Shown: positions 9,120 through 17,772 of the stretch, piece by piece
Numbering within the stretch: the stretch's first letter is position 1
How the letters are laid out: each line of letters begins with the position of its first letter
From: Candidatus Heimdallarchaeota archaeon
Lineage (GTDB): Archaea > Asgardarchaeota > Heimdallarchaeia > Heimdallarchaeales > Kariarchaeaceae
Direction: 5' to 3'
DNA: 64,000 nucleotides
NCBI GenBank assembly: GCA_026702845.1
Contig: JADCLS010000001.1
Coordinates: forward strand, 372,001-436,000
Position numbers and translations under genes: made by a program
The notes under the pieces: generated by a model
The model's input: the letters and a program-made list of their open reading frames with translations, nothing else
Told to the model about the DNA's origin: nothing
The model's database searches: none

Positions 9120-9836
9120 ATGAATTCTGAAACAATAAATACGATTCTCGCATCAATGGCTGAAATCAATGAATTATTGATCGTACAAGCCAACGAGAGA
9201 AAAGTATTGATGGATGAAATATTACATCAAAAAGAAAAATTAGAGACCAGAATTCGAACTTATTCTGATGCAGTGGATCTAGTTCATGATAATATCGATT
9301 CTTTGAATACTACACTTACAGATTTAAGTATACAAGAGATCAAGGATGATCCAATCTACAAATTATGTAAAAAAGTTGAAAATATTAACTCGGTTATCGG
9401 CAAACTTGATCTATTACAAGAAAAGAAGCTGGAACTTGAAATAAAAAATCAGGAATTAAATAAGAAAACGGATGATAGGGATGAGTTGATTGCTATTTTA
9501 TCCGATTATGTTCAATTGGAACAAGCATCTAATTATAAATTACTTGGAGAGATTAACGATCTAGAGGATCGTATTGAGGCATACAAACAGGATATCGATG
9601 TTCATAATAACTTATCAAGATTTGACCCACGTCTACGAGCTCTCAAAATAATTGAAACTCATCCACAAGGGATTAGTAAACATCAGCTAGTCAAAATGCT
9701 AGATGTTTCTAATTATGAATCATTCAAAATCCTTAATGATTTGAAACAATTAAACCTTATACTGATGTCTGATGTATCTGATATTATTCATGTTGGTGAA
9801 AATCATGTGGAACTTCAACTAACACAGACAATTTAA
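9120..9836 (+). CDS. Coiled-coil protein with C-terminal winged-helix domain
   Basis: I do not recognise the 238-residue protein as a named family. Residues 1 to about 160 are almost entirely helical with heptad-like spacing (coiled coil), and about residues 165-235 look like a winged-helix DNA-binding domain: LRALKIIETHPQGISKHQLV, then MLDVSNYESFKILNDLKQLNLI and a short wing. It might be a DNA-bound structural or regulatory protein that dimerises through the coil. It stands alone, 84 nt after the epimerase and 48 nt before the HAD gene. Confidence 0.6.
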   Translation: MNSETINTILASMAEINELLIVQANERKVLMDEILHQKEKLETRIRTYSDAVDLVHDNIDSLNTTLTDLSIQEIKDDPIYKLCKKVENINSVIGKLDLLQEKKLELEIKNQELNKKTDDRDELIAILSDYVQLEQASNYKLLGEINDLEDRIEAYKQDIDVHNNLSRFDPRLRALKIIETHPQGISKHQLVKMLDVSNYESFKILNDLKQLNLILMSDVSDIIHVGENHVELQLTQTI

Positions 9837-9884
9837 TACACTCCTACCATAATACCTTAAGCAATAAAGGATTTTATTTTATCT

Positions 9885-10649
9885 ATGACCTTAGATCTCT
9901 ATATTTTTGATAGTGATGGAGTATTGGTTGAAGAAGGAATCGCAATTGATGGCGCCTCAAAAACCACCTCAGAACTTAGGGAAGCTGGTAAAAAAGTAGT
10001 AATATTCTCAAATAATTCCACCAAACATCCTAAAACAATGGAAGAAACTTATTTTGAACAAAACATTTTCTTTGATGAAGTAATAAATTCAGGCCAGTTA
10101 ATGGTAAATTTCCTCAAGCAAGAAAGAATAAAATCGGTCTATGTAGTAGGTGAGAATGGATTTAAATCCTTACTAAGGGAGAATGGACTTATTATCAAAG
10201 AAACTGATGTTGATGCAGTCGTTGTTGGGATGGATCGAACACTCACCTATGAAAAATTGGCCATTGCATGTAGGAATATCCGAAGAGGTGCCCGGTTTGT
10301 TGCCTCTAATTCAGATGCTAGTTTTCCTACTCCTAGAGGCTTAGAACCCGGAGCGGGATCTATGATCGCAGCAATTGAGACAGCCTCTGAGGTTCCTCCT
10401 GAGATAATTTTGGGAAAACCTAATTCCTATGGATATGAGTATATTCTGAATAAGTATAATATACCTGCTGAAAATGCTATTATGATCGGTGATAGGTTTG
10501 AAACAGATATACTTGGTGCCCTTAAAGTTGGAATGCAAACAGTTGTAGTGAATACCGGAGTTGCCAAAACACGAGAAAATCCTGGCAAATATGAGGGTCA
10601 TGAGGTAAGAATCATAAATAATTTGACTGAAATCCTTAATTTCAGATAA
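9885..10649 (+). CDS. HAD-superfamily IIA phosphatase (NagD/phosphoglycolate phosphatase-like)
   Basis: The 254-residue protein carries all the HAD motifs of subclass IIA: motif I DLYIFDSDGVLV (nucleophile aspartate and the +2 aspartate), motif II VVIFSNNSTKHP, and motif III/IV ILGKPNSYGYEYIL with MIGDRFETDILGA. The large C2 cap lies between motifs II and III. Relatives dephosphorylate small sugar phosphates, nucleotides or p-nitrophenyl phosphate, often to repair metabolic by-products. Exact substrate cannot be read. It ends just before an AT-only inverted repeat. Confidence 0.86.
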   Translation: MTLDLYIFDSDGVLVEEGIAIDGASKTTSELREAGKKVVIFSNNSTKHPKTMEETYFEQNIFFDEVINSGQLMVNFLKQERIKSVYVVGENGFKSLLRENGLIIKETDVDAVVVGMDRTLTYEKLAIACRNIRRGARFVASNSDASFPTPRGLEPGAGSMIAAIETASEVPPEIILGKPNSYGYEYILNKYNIPAENAIMIGDRFETDILGALKVGMQTVVVNTGVAKTRENPGKYEGHEVRIINNLTEILNFR

Positions 10650-10652
10650 TTA

Positions 10653-10680
10653 TTCAAAATTATTTTGAAAAAATAATTTT
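10653..10680. promoter_or_regulatory. Overlapping AT-only inverted repeats between HAD and surface-protein genes
   Basis: A perfect palindrome with 8-nt arms and a single central base (10653-10669, TTCAAAATTATTTTGAA) overlaps a second inverted repeat with 9-nt arms (10656-10664 with 10672-10680, 7-nt loop). It lies 3 nt after the HAD stop and about 40 nt before the TATA box of the surface-protein gene. It could be a transcript end or an operator. AT-rich palindromes also arise by chance in such DNA. Confidence 0.3.
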
Positions 10681-10718
10681 ACATGAATTATTTTTTGATG
10701 ATATAATTACTGATTGTT

Positions 10719-10727
10719 TTTATATAA
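10719..10727 (+). promoter_or_regulatory. TATA box of the surface-protein gene
   Basis: TTTATATAA about 70 nt before ATG 10790. Transcription would start near 10750 and give a leader of about 40 nt containing an AGAGGA Shine-Dalgarno. A TTG at 10730 would fall between TATA box and start site and so cannot be the translation start. Confidence 0.5.
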
Positions 10728-10789
10728 GGTTGTCACAACATTGTATAGGTCATATAATTCACAAAAGACCTAAAAGAGGAAAATTACTT

Positions 10790-12706
10790 ATGAAAGCAAA
10801 ATTTATTCTTATGCTGACTACTCTCTTGATGGGTTCCCTGTTTGTATTTAACACAAACTCTGTAACTGCAGTTGGTTCCCTATCATCTGAGATTGAAGCT
10901 GGGGATACCTACTGGTTTAATGTCGATTCATTCCCTACCTTCGCAGAATTTTTGGATTTAACAGGGGCAAATGATGAATTGGCTTATTCCAATGTATCTA
11001 TTAGCACTACCGGTGGTTTCGTCGGTTCTGACCTTTATGTTAAGGTATTATCAACACAAACCGAGAATTTCGCCTATTATGATGGTGCAGTTGAGAAGAA
11101 TGACAGCATTCCAACAGTTGATATTAACGTTGGTATGATAACTGGGGAAGCTATGACACAGACAATTACTAATACCACTAGTAATGAAGTGCTTCTAACG
11201 AACACTATTCCTGCTGGTATTGGTTTACCTGTACCATTCATTTTTGGAACTAGTTCTTATTTCAATGTATCATATATTCCAGATACACTATTACCTGTAC
11301 CATTCGCACTCAATGATGATTATGCAACCCATTCTGCAATTTTTGCACAATTGGATCTCATGTTACCTTCTGCTTCTGATTACATTTCTACCGTAAGCGA
11401 TACAACAAAATTTGAAGTAGAGGCTGATATTACTCTTGATGTAAATGCCTCTGTAGCAATATATGGAAAAATTTCATGGAATAAAGCTGATGGTGTTGTC
11501 GATTCACTGTATGTAGAATTGTACAACTCAAGCACTGATGTCGAGTTATTCACTCCAATCCAAATCAGTCAGAGTAAGGTCGAGAATATCCCTGTTCTTG
11601 TTGAAGTTGGTGACAAGTATGAATTAACAATTGATTCAGCTACCTTTGATTTCACAACATCAGGTTTTGAAGATGTAGGAATGCCTGAAATGGATGATGT
11701 CCTAGGTGACATTAAATCCAATTTCACTCAATTTGAAGGCTCATTATTACTCGAACTTGAAGTCAAAGAAGTACATGGTATGTATTATCGTGTAGAGGGT
11801 TCAGTCTTTAATGGAACCGATAATCCACGAATTGCTGTTCCAGATGCTGGTAATGAGGCATGGATGGTAGGTTTCGGACGAATGGGTCCAGGTATGCCAT
11901 TACCAATTGGTAGTTGGAACGAGGATGAAACAGTACATGATATGATCAGAGGAAATGCAGTTCCCGGTTTTGTAACCAGTAAGGATTTCACAATCTATGC
12001 TGCTTGGGATAAAACCCTGCAATTTGCTTCTACAAATGTTATATCCAATGTAATGGCCAATCTTGAATATCTCCCAGAATTTGGTACTCCTGGTGCTGAA
12101 TTTTTGGATATTAAATCTTCATTAACCGCTAATCCTATTATCACTGCTGGTTACACCTATGGTGAAACTTCTGTTGGTGGTTATGAGATTGGAGTTATTA
12201 CTGCATGGGATGTAATTGTAGATACAAATCAAACTACCTATGACTCCATATATGCTGAAAATGGAACATGGTTATATGATTACGAGGGCTGGGCCCACGT
12301 AAAAGCTGAGACTAAAGGTGGTCTGGAATTCGCATCAACTTACGATGAACATGGTGATTACGAAGGTGTATCATTTACAGGTGATATTTGGGGTAAGGTA
12401 GATATTACTGTTAAGGATATTAATGGTACTCATTCAGCAACACTTGAGGCATCTATCTCCAATATTGACTTTACCATCCTTGGAGTAGTAACTCGTGTTA
12501 ATCCAATTACAACACCAGTAGATACAACAGATGATACCACTGATGACACTAGCAATACAACAGATGATACCAGTGATACTACCGATGATACCACTGATGA
12601 TGCAACACTTGATGGACCATTAGGTGATCTTCCAGGTTTTGAATTCATTCTAACACTTATGTCCTTCTCTGCTGTTGTTTTTGTTGTAAATAAGAAACGT
12701 AGATAA
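10790..12706 (+). CDS. Large secreted surface protein with Thr/Asp-rich linker and C-terminal membrane anchor
   Basis: From ATG 10790 the protein begins with a signal peptide (KAKFILMLTTLLMGSLFVF) and has a roughly 550-residue beta-rich extracellular part with few cysteines. Next come a low-complexity stalk of Thr-Asp repeats (PVDTTDDTTDDTSN and so on), then GDLPGFEFILTLMSFSAVVF and the basic tail NKKRR. This C-terminus resembles the PGF-type sorting or anchoring tails of archaeal surface proteins. Two similar blocks on either side of residue 260 (GDTYWFNVDS, GDKYELTIDS) hint at an internal repeat. It may be a cell-surface or S-layer-like protein. It was given its start by a Shine-Dalgarno and a TATA box upstream. 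Confidence 0.75.
   Translation: MKAKFILMLTTLLMGSLFVFNTNSVTAVGSLSSEIEAGDTYWFNVDSFPTFAEFLDLTGANDELAYSNVSISTTGGFVGSDLYVKVLSTQTENFAYYDGAVEKNDSIPTVDINVGMITGEAMTQTITNTTSNEVLLTNTIPAGIGLPVPFIFGTSSYFNVSYIPDTLLPVPFALNDDYATHSAIFAQLDLMLPSASDYISTVSDTTKFEVEADITLDVNASVAIYGKISWNKADGVVDSLYVELYNSSTDVELFTPIQISQSKVENIPVLVEVGDKYELTIDSATFDFTTSGFEDVGMPEMDDVLGDIKSNFTQFEGSLLLELEVKEVHGMYYRVEGSVFNGTDNPRIAVPDAGNEAWMVGFGRMGPGMPLPIGSWNEDETVHDMIRGNAVPGFVTSKDFTIYAAWDKTLQFASTNVISNVMANLEYLPEFGTPGAEFLDIKSSLTANPIITAGYTYGETSVGGYEIGVITAWDVIVDTNQTTYDSIYAENGTWLYDYEGWAHVKAETKGGLEFASTYDEHGDYEGVSFTGDIWGKVDITVKDINGTHSATLEASISNIDFTILGVVTRVNPITTPVDTTDDTTDDTSNTTDDTSDTTDDTTDDATLDGPLGDLPGFEFILTLMSFSAVVFVVNKKRR
12521..12603 (+). repeat. Coding tandem repeat (Thr-Asp stalk)
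   Basis: Imperfect tandem copies built on GATGATACCA and ACAACAGATGA encode the repeating Thr-Asp linker of the surface protein. Such slippage-prone repeats usually vary in copy number between strains. On the opposite strand they create a spurious serine/valine-rich frame. Confidence 0.7.
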
Positions 12707-12770
12707 ATATCTTACAAAATTACTATTAAAATACAAAATATCTAATATTATTCACGAATATATCTAATTA

Positions 12771-15560
12771 TTGAATACCTTTGATAAATTTATCTTGAGA
12801 TTCAAGACACCATTTCTTATAATTATTATAGTACTAGGTGTTATTCTTGTTCCTAAGGGTATTCACTCCAACGATCAAATTGGTAATGATATTCGAAATG
12901 ATTTATTGAGTGAGGAGGATGATGTATACTCATTCAACTCAATTTCTAGTGATATTGTGTTTCTGATAAAAGGAAATGAAACAATCATTAGCGAATACAT
13001 GTATACATGGATTGCTAACTTCACAAACTATTTGGAGAAGGATCCAGTAATTAGGAAAAGCATAATCGAGAATAGTGATATTGAGTACATTTTTGAACAA
13101 TCTCAATTGATACTCCGACCATATCTCAATTCTCTGTTTTTCACCATTTGCATTGCAAATGTTACATCCTTCCTTCTTATTAATGGAACTACATATTTTA
13201 TTGAAAACTGGAATAACCAGATTTTGAGTAATCCTGAAAATGCAACTCTTAATACTCGCACCCTGGTCTATTCCCATTTAACAAGTATTCTGGATACATT
13301 ATCCATGGGAATTTATTTGAAATCATTTGTTGATGAATGGCTTTCACTATATTTAACTTATAGTTCTGTGTATAATTCTACTCTGACGAAAGATGAAATC
13401 ATTGAGGATTGGCATGAAAATCCTACATATTGGACCAGTATCTTGAGGGAATCACAATATCTTGATGTGTATGAGTACTTCTTACAATCAATTGATATCG
13501 ATACTATCTGGTCTTACAATTTTCTGTTTAGAGAGATAGCCAATCTCCTTTTTGGTAACTCAAGTGATGATGCAATTTCTTTCCTTGATGATTTATTTGA
13601 TGGTGGAAATGTAGCATCACCATATTATAAAACTGAAGAACATTTAATTGATTTTATCAAAGGAACATATATTCCATATGGATTTCCAGAATCAATTCGT
13701 GAGTATTACCTATCTGTTTATACGAATTATAAACCTGATTCACCAATAACTGTTCTTGCACTTCAAATGAGGATACGATCAGATTTGAATAAATCTGAAG
13801 TTGATTCATTGCTCATTTTCCTGGAAAACCTAATATCTAATCTAGACGACAATGAACTTGGCTTGGATTTCTATATTTTATCTCAATTGTTGTATAATTC
13901 AGAACGGGGACAAAGCATATCTGCAGAGCTACATATGATTGATATTCTATCATTGGTGTTTGGATTTATCATTTTAATGATCTATTTTCGAGATCTAGTA
14001 ATTTCTGTACTTATTATGGTTCTATCCTATGTGGCCACCCAGATTAGTAAAGCTTTGATTATTTCTACTGTTTCTCGTTTTTTCACAATATTAGATTCTT
14101 CATTCAGTATGGCAATAACCCTGATGTTAGGAGCCTCACTTAATTATTGTGTTTTTTTTGCTCATAGATTTATTGAGGAGAAAAGGAAAGGTACTGAAAA
14201 ATCAATAGAAGTGGCTATGAGCACTGCATTGCACTCTATTAGAATATCAGGGATTGCAATAGTTCTTACGTTTTTACCCCTAGTATGGTCATCGCTTGAG
14301 ATTATACAGAGCTTTGCTTTGGTAACCATCCTAGGAATTATCGTAATCTTACTATTTCTCAATATCTCAATACCTCTTGCGTTCTCTTTAATTGAACCTT
14401 TTGTAAGACTAAAAACAAGTCCTAAGATATTACCTAAAAGGATTACACGATTTGTGATATCATCTAGGAATGCCAAACGTGTAGTAATCATTTCCTTTCT
14501 AATAGGTTTAATCTCGCTTGGCATTGTACTTTCAAGCGAGAGTTCATTCATCCTGGATGATTTTATAGGAGATGATGGGAAAACTGGAGTTGCTTTGGAA
14601 ATAATCAATACTGAATTTCCTGCAAATTACTATTCGAAAATTCTCATCAGCTTTGATTTAATGGAAACGATTGACTTTGGTTTGAATTCTCCAAAGGATG
14701 TAATAAATTCCATAGGAGAGTTATCTAGTAGATTATATGAGACAACACACTTTAGTTCAGTAATATCAGTAGCTTGGCCAATGGGAGAACCTTTCGATTT
14801 TACTAATAATAGTATTGCATTAGTTCCTAGATCGTCAGCTCTAATTGTAGTAGATCAACTCATGAATAAACATTATAATCATACAAGTATTCTTCTTCAG
14901 TTGAAATATGATGCAGATGACATTCAATCGATACATGTGGTTACTGTAATTAGGAGTATAGTCGCTGATTTTTCAGTTCAAAATAAAGATCTGAGTAATA
15001 TTGAAATTATGGGCACTATTGCTGAATCAGAACTCGATTATATTACTATAACAGAGGAACTTCCAATACAAGTAATTTTATCATTATTCTTGCTTACAAT
15101 ATTCCTTTATTTTAGAATGCGATCCATTTCTGTGCCAATTCGACTTGAATCTACAATACTGTTAGGTGTGGTTTATGCATTGGCTGTTGCAACAATATTA
15201 TGGATGATACTGTTTTCCATTCCGATTAACCTATTGGTGATTCTTCTGTCTATCATTATTTTATTAGCATTGGGAACTGATTTTGATATTTTTATATATA
15301 CCCGAATACAGGAAGAGTATCATCTAACAAGTAATTATGAAAAAGCTGTGAAACAAGGGATCCAACAGGGGTCTTCTGCTATCATTATTTCAGGATTAGT
15401 GATGGCATTCTCATTTCTCTCATTGTATTGGGGCTCATTGGGATTGACTCGACAATTTGGGATAGTTACCTTTTTATCCATTATTATTGACATATTCTAT
15501 ATTCGTCAAGTACTAGTTCCAGCATTGCTATTATTTAAACCTCAATCACAAACCAAGTGA
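12771..15560 (+). CDS. RND/MMPL-family membrane transporter
   Basis: The 929-residue protein has the duplicated RND layout. An N-terminal membrane helix (FLIIIIVLGVILVP) is followed by an extracellular domain of about 340 residues. A cluster of five or six helices runs from about residue 390 to 545. Near residue 570 comes another helix, then a second extracellular domain of about 190 residues and a final helix cluster. MMPL-like sequence is seen in MAITLMLGASLNYCVFFAHR and in ALGTDFDIFIYTRIQEEY. The cargo may be lipid or a hydrophobic compound, as in MmpL and hopanoid exporters. The start is a TTG, with no better in-frame ATG before the first helix. It overlaps the converging acyl-CoA dehydrogenase by 15 nt. 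Confidence 0.83.
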   Translation: MNTFDKFILRFKTPFLIIIIVLGVILVPKGIHSNDQIGNDIRNDLLSEEDDVYSFNSISSDIVFLIKGNETIISEYMYTWIANFTNYLEKDPVIRKSIIENSDIEYIFEQSQLILRPYLNSLFFTICIANVTSFLLINGTTYFIENWNNQILSNPENATLNTRTLVYSHLTSILDTLSMGIYLKSFVDEWLSLYLTYSSVYNSTLTKDEIIEDWHENPTYWTSILRESQYLDVYEYFLQSIDIDTIWSYNFLFREIANLLFGNSSDDAISFLDDLFDGGNVASPYYKTEEHLIDFIKGTYIPYGFPESIREYYLSVYTNYKPDSPITVLALQMRIRSDLNKSEVDSLLIFLENLISNLDDNELGLDFYILSQLLYNSERGQSISAELHMIDILSLVFGFIILMIYFRDLVISVLIMVLSYVATQISKALIISTVSRFFTILDSSFSMAITLMLGASLNYCVFFAHRFIEEKRKGTEKSIEVAMSTALHSIRISGIAIVLTFLPLVWSSLEIIQSFALVTILGIIVILLFLNISIPLAFSLIEPFVRLKTSPKILPKRITRFVISSRNAKRVVIISFLIGLISLGIVLSSESSFILDDFIGDDGKTGVALEIINTEFPANYYSKILISFDLMETIDFGLNSPKDVINSIGELSSRLYETTHFSSVISVAWPMGEPFDFTNNSIALVPRSSALIVVDQLMNKHYNHTSILLQLKYDADDIQSIHVVTVIRSIVADFSVQNKDLSNIEIMGTIAESELDYITITEELPIQVILSLFLLTIFLYFRMRSISVPIRLESTILLGVVYALAVATILWMILFSIPINLLVILLSIIILLALGTDFDIFIYTRIQEEYHLTSNYEKAVKQGIQQGSSAIIISGLVMAFSFLSLYWGSLGLTRQFGIVTFLSIIIDIFYIRQVLVPALLLFKPQSQTK

Positions 15561-16691
15561 TCTTGCTATTACGTATCTTTGAATTTCATTTGTGCCTTCA
15601 TATAGGAGAGTTGCCTGAACATCTCTGTGATATCGTTCAAATGGTAATTCCTTGGAAAAACCCATTCCTCCATGTACTCTTATTGCTCCAGAGGTGATCT
15701 CAAATGCTGCCTCTGTAGAAAATGCCTTGGCCATACTACTCTCCATTGTATGTTTCAGGCCTGTATCATTCATCCAAGCAGCCTTTCTAGTCATCAATCT
15801 GGCAGCTTCTAGTTTCATTTTCATCTCCGCTATTTTAAAAGATACACCTTGAAATTTACCAATTGGTTTTCCAAATTGTTCTCTTTCCTTAGCATATTGC
15901 AATGCTCCTTCATAGGCAGATTGTGCTATACCTAGCGCTTGAGATGCAATCCCGATTCTTCCAGTATCAAGGGATTTTAATGCAATACTCAATCCCGCTC
16001 CAAGCTCTCCTAACCTATTTTCTCTTGGAATCCTCACATCATCGAAGAATAAAGCACAGGTATGTGAACCATGCAATCCCATTTTTTTCTCAGGTTCTCC
16101 TATGGTAAATTTACCAGAGGTGATTTTATTCTTATCAAAAAGAAATGCTGAAATCCCCTTTGTTCCCAATTCAGGTTTCTCCTTAGCCATTACCAAAAAA
16201 ATCTCTGCATGTGCTGCATTGGTTATCCATAACTTTTGTCCATTTAAAATGTACTCATCACCCTCTAGTATTGCTGTTGTTTTCATAGCTGCAGGATCTG
16301 AACCTGCATCTGGTTCTGTTAGACAAAATGCACCAAGTGATGACCCTTCGGCAATTCTTGTGAGATAATTCTTTTTCTGTTCTTCTGTTCCATGTTTTTG
16401 TATAGCTAATCCAACCATTGTTGTAACAGATACAATGACACTGGTTGAGGCACATGCACGAGCAATTTCCTCTAATATAATAGAGTAACTCATAGTGGTA
16501 GCACCTGCGCCACCATACTCAGGATCTATTACACTTCCTAGTAAACCAAGATCTGCCAACTCCTTGATATTTTCCAGGGGAAAAAGAGATTCACTATCAA
16601 CTCTTTCAGCCCTTGAACGGAATTTTTCCTGAGCTAGCTCTCTGACCATATCTTGCAACATCTTTTCCTCTTCGGTGAGATTAAAATCCAT
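15546..16691 (-). CDS. Acyl-CoA dehydrogenase
   Basis: A 381-residue flavoprotein dehydrogenase of the short/medium-chain type (butyryl-CoA dehydrogenase-like). Visible marks are the N-terminal LTEEEKMLQDMVRELAQ helix, the FAD-contact segments FCLTEPDAGSDPAA and LWITNAAHAE, ERYHRDVQATLLYEGTNEIQ with the catalytic glutamate in YEGT, and the terminal IARSLGL. It would oxidise a short acyl-CoA in beta-oxidation or amino-acid breakdown. ETF genes and other beta-oxidation genes are absent from the window, and no neighbour on the same strand shares an evident operon. Confidence 0.93.
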   Translation of the reverse strand: MDFNLTEEEKMLQDMVRELAQEKFRSRAERVDSESLFPLENIKELADLGLLGSVIDPEYGGAGATTMSYSIILEEIARACASTSVIVSVTTMVGLAIQKHGTEEQKKNYLTRIAEGSSLGAFCLTEPDAGSDPAAMKTTAILEGDEYILNGQKLWITNAAHAEIFLVMAKEKPELGTKGISAFLFDKNKITSGKFTIGEPEKKMGLHGSHTCALFFDDVRIPRENRLGELGAGLSIALKSLDTGRIGIASQALGIAQSAYEGALQYAKEREQFGKPIGKFQGVSFKIAEMKMKLEAARLMTRKAAWMNDTGLKHTMESSMAKAFSTEAAFEITSGAIRVHGGMGFSKELPFERYHRDVQATLLYEGTNEIQRYVIARSLGL

Positions 16692-16752
16692 ACAAGTGTC
16701 TAATTTATAATGCTTTGATAAGAATTATTACTATCATATGCAACGAGAGAAA

Positions 16753-17517
16753 TTATTTTTCCCAGAAAGTTTTTCTTTTACGTTCAGAAGTTTCTAATAT
16801 TGAATGAGGTTTGAGTAGAACTAATTCTTGATATAATTCATTGCTTTGAACATTTTGTTGAATATCTTCCCAGTCGGATGATCCATCCAACCCTCCAGCC
16901 AATAATTCGCAGAATCTTGCTAACTCATCTGGTGAAAACTTTGAATTATCTTTTTGGGATATGAGAATAGATACTGCTTCGATTACTTTCTCTCCCGCCT
17001 CTATTTCGTCTTTGCAAATTTTTAATGTTGGTAAGAGAATTTTACTTCTAGTATCCTCAATTGCAAATAAAAGAGATTGTTTTCTAATGTTATCCTCCTT
17101 TATATACTTGGTTAAGTAAATCGAAGAAGCTGAATTGGATTCTAAACTATTAACAATTCCTCGAAGTTGATTATCATAATTCTGCAAAAGGATTCTATGT
17201 TGGTTCATTTTAGTCAAGCTAGTTTGAATGGCTTCAACGATCTGTTCCTTATATTCAAGAATTTTTGCATTAATAGAGTTAATTTCACCTTTAAAATGTT
17301 GCTTGGCTAATTCTCCTGCTCGTAGGTACCTTATTGTGTTGCCTTGATGTAAGTTTATAGCTAAACTAGTGAATAATTGTAAAAATTCAGCCCTATCATT
17401 AAAAAAAGTACTTTTTGATAGGTCATTTGGATAGAATGAGCTAATCCCACTGTTCACTGATTCGAGAACTGATACTGTTTCTCCAAGTGTTTCGACTTGG
17501 GAATATTCTTTTGTCAT
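16753..17517 (-). CDS. Unidentified helical protein
   Basis: I do not recognise this protein of about 254 residues. It is almost all predicted helix, with a heptad-like stretch near GEINSINAKILEYKEQIVEA and several leucine-rich helices. There is no signal peptide, membrane helix or cysteine cluster. The frame could begin at a TTG at 17538, but ATG 17517 is preferred. It is upstream of the acyl-CoA dehydrogenase (61-nt gap) on the same strand and may be co-transcribed. A cytosolic coiled-coil or scaffold protein is the most one can say. Confidence 0.55.
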   Translation of the reverse strand: MTKEYSQVETLGETVSVLESVNSGISSFYPNDLSKSTFFNDRAEFLQLFTSLAINLHQGNTIRYLRAGELAKQHFKGEINSINAKILEYKEQIVEAIQTSLTKMNQHRILLQNYDNQLRGIVNSLESNSASSIYLTKYIKEDNIRKQSLLFAIEDTRSKILLPTLKICKDEIEAGEKVIEAVSILISQKDNSKFSPDELARFCELLAGGLDGSSDWEDIQQNVQSNELYQELVLLKPHSILETSERKRKTFWEK

Positions 17518-17772
17518 TCTTGTATTAAGTATAATCAACTTCTAAAATAAATCTATCAGAATTTGACAGTGAACAATTGATAAAAAAATTCATTTTTATT
17601 CGCAATATCGTTTTGTGTTATAAATATTAGAAGTGAGATGATTTTGATGTACTCAATTCAAAACTGCATACCTGTTAGGTAATAAAAATAGTCATTGATT
17701 CTAATCGGAAATCTATCGTTTTAGTTATAAATACCTTTGAGAGAATCGCATTAGTATTGGAGAATTGAATCA

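Noticed and set aside
10730..10789. TTG start that lengthens the surface protein by 20 residues
   Set aside because: It falls directly behind the TATA box, before the predicted transcription start, and would hide the signal peptide.
12430..12648. Serine/valine repeat frame on the minus strand
   Set aside because: It is the antisense of the Thr-Asp coding repeat of the surface protein.
14162..14608. A 148-codon minus-strand frame inside the MMPL gene
   Set aside because: It is fully antisense to a clear RND/MMPL protein and shows no motif of its own.
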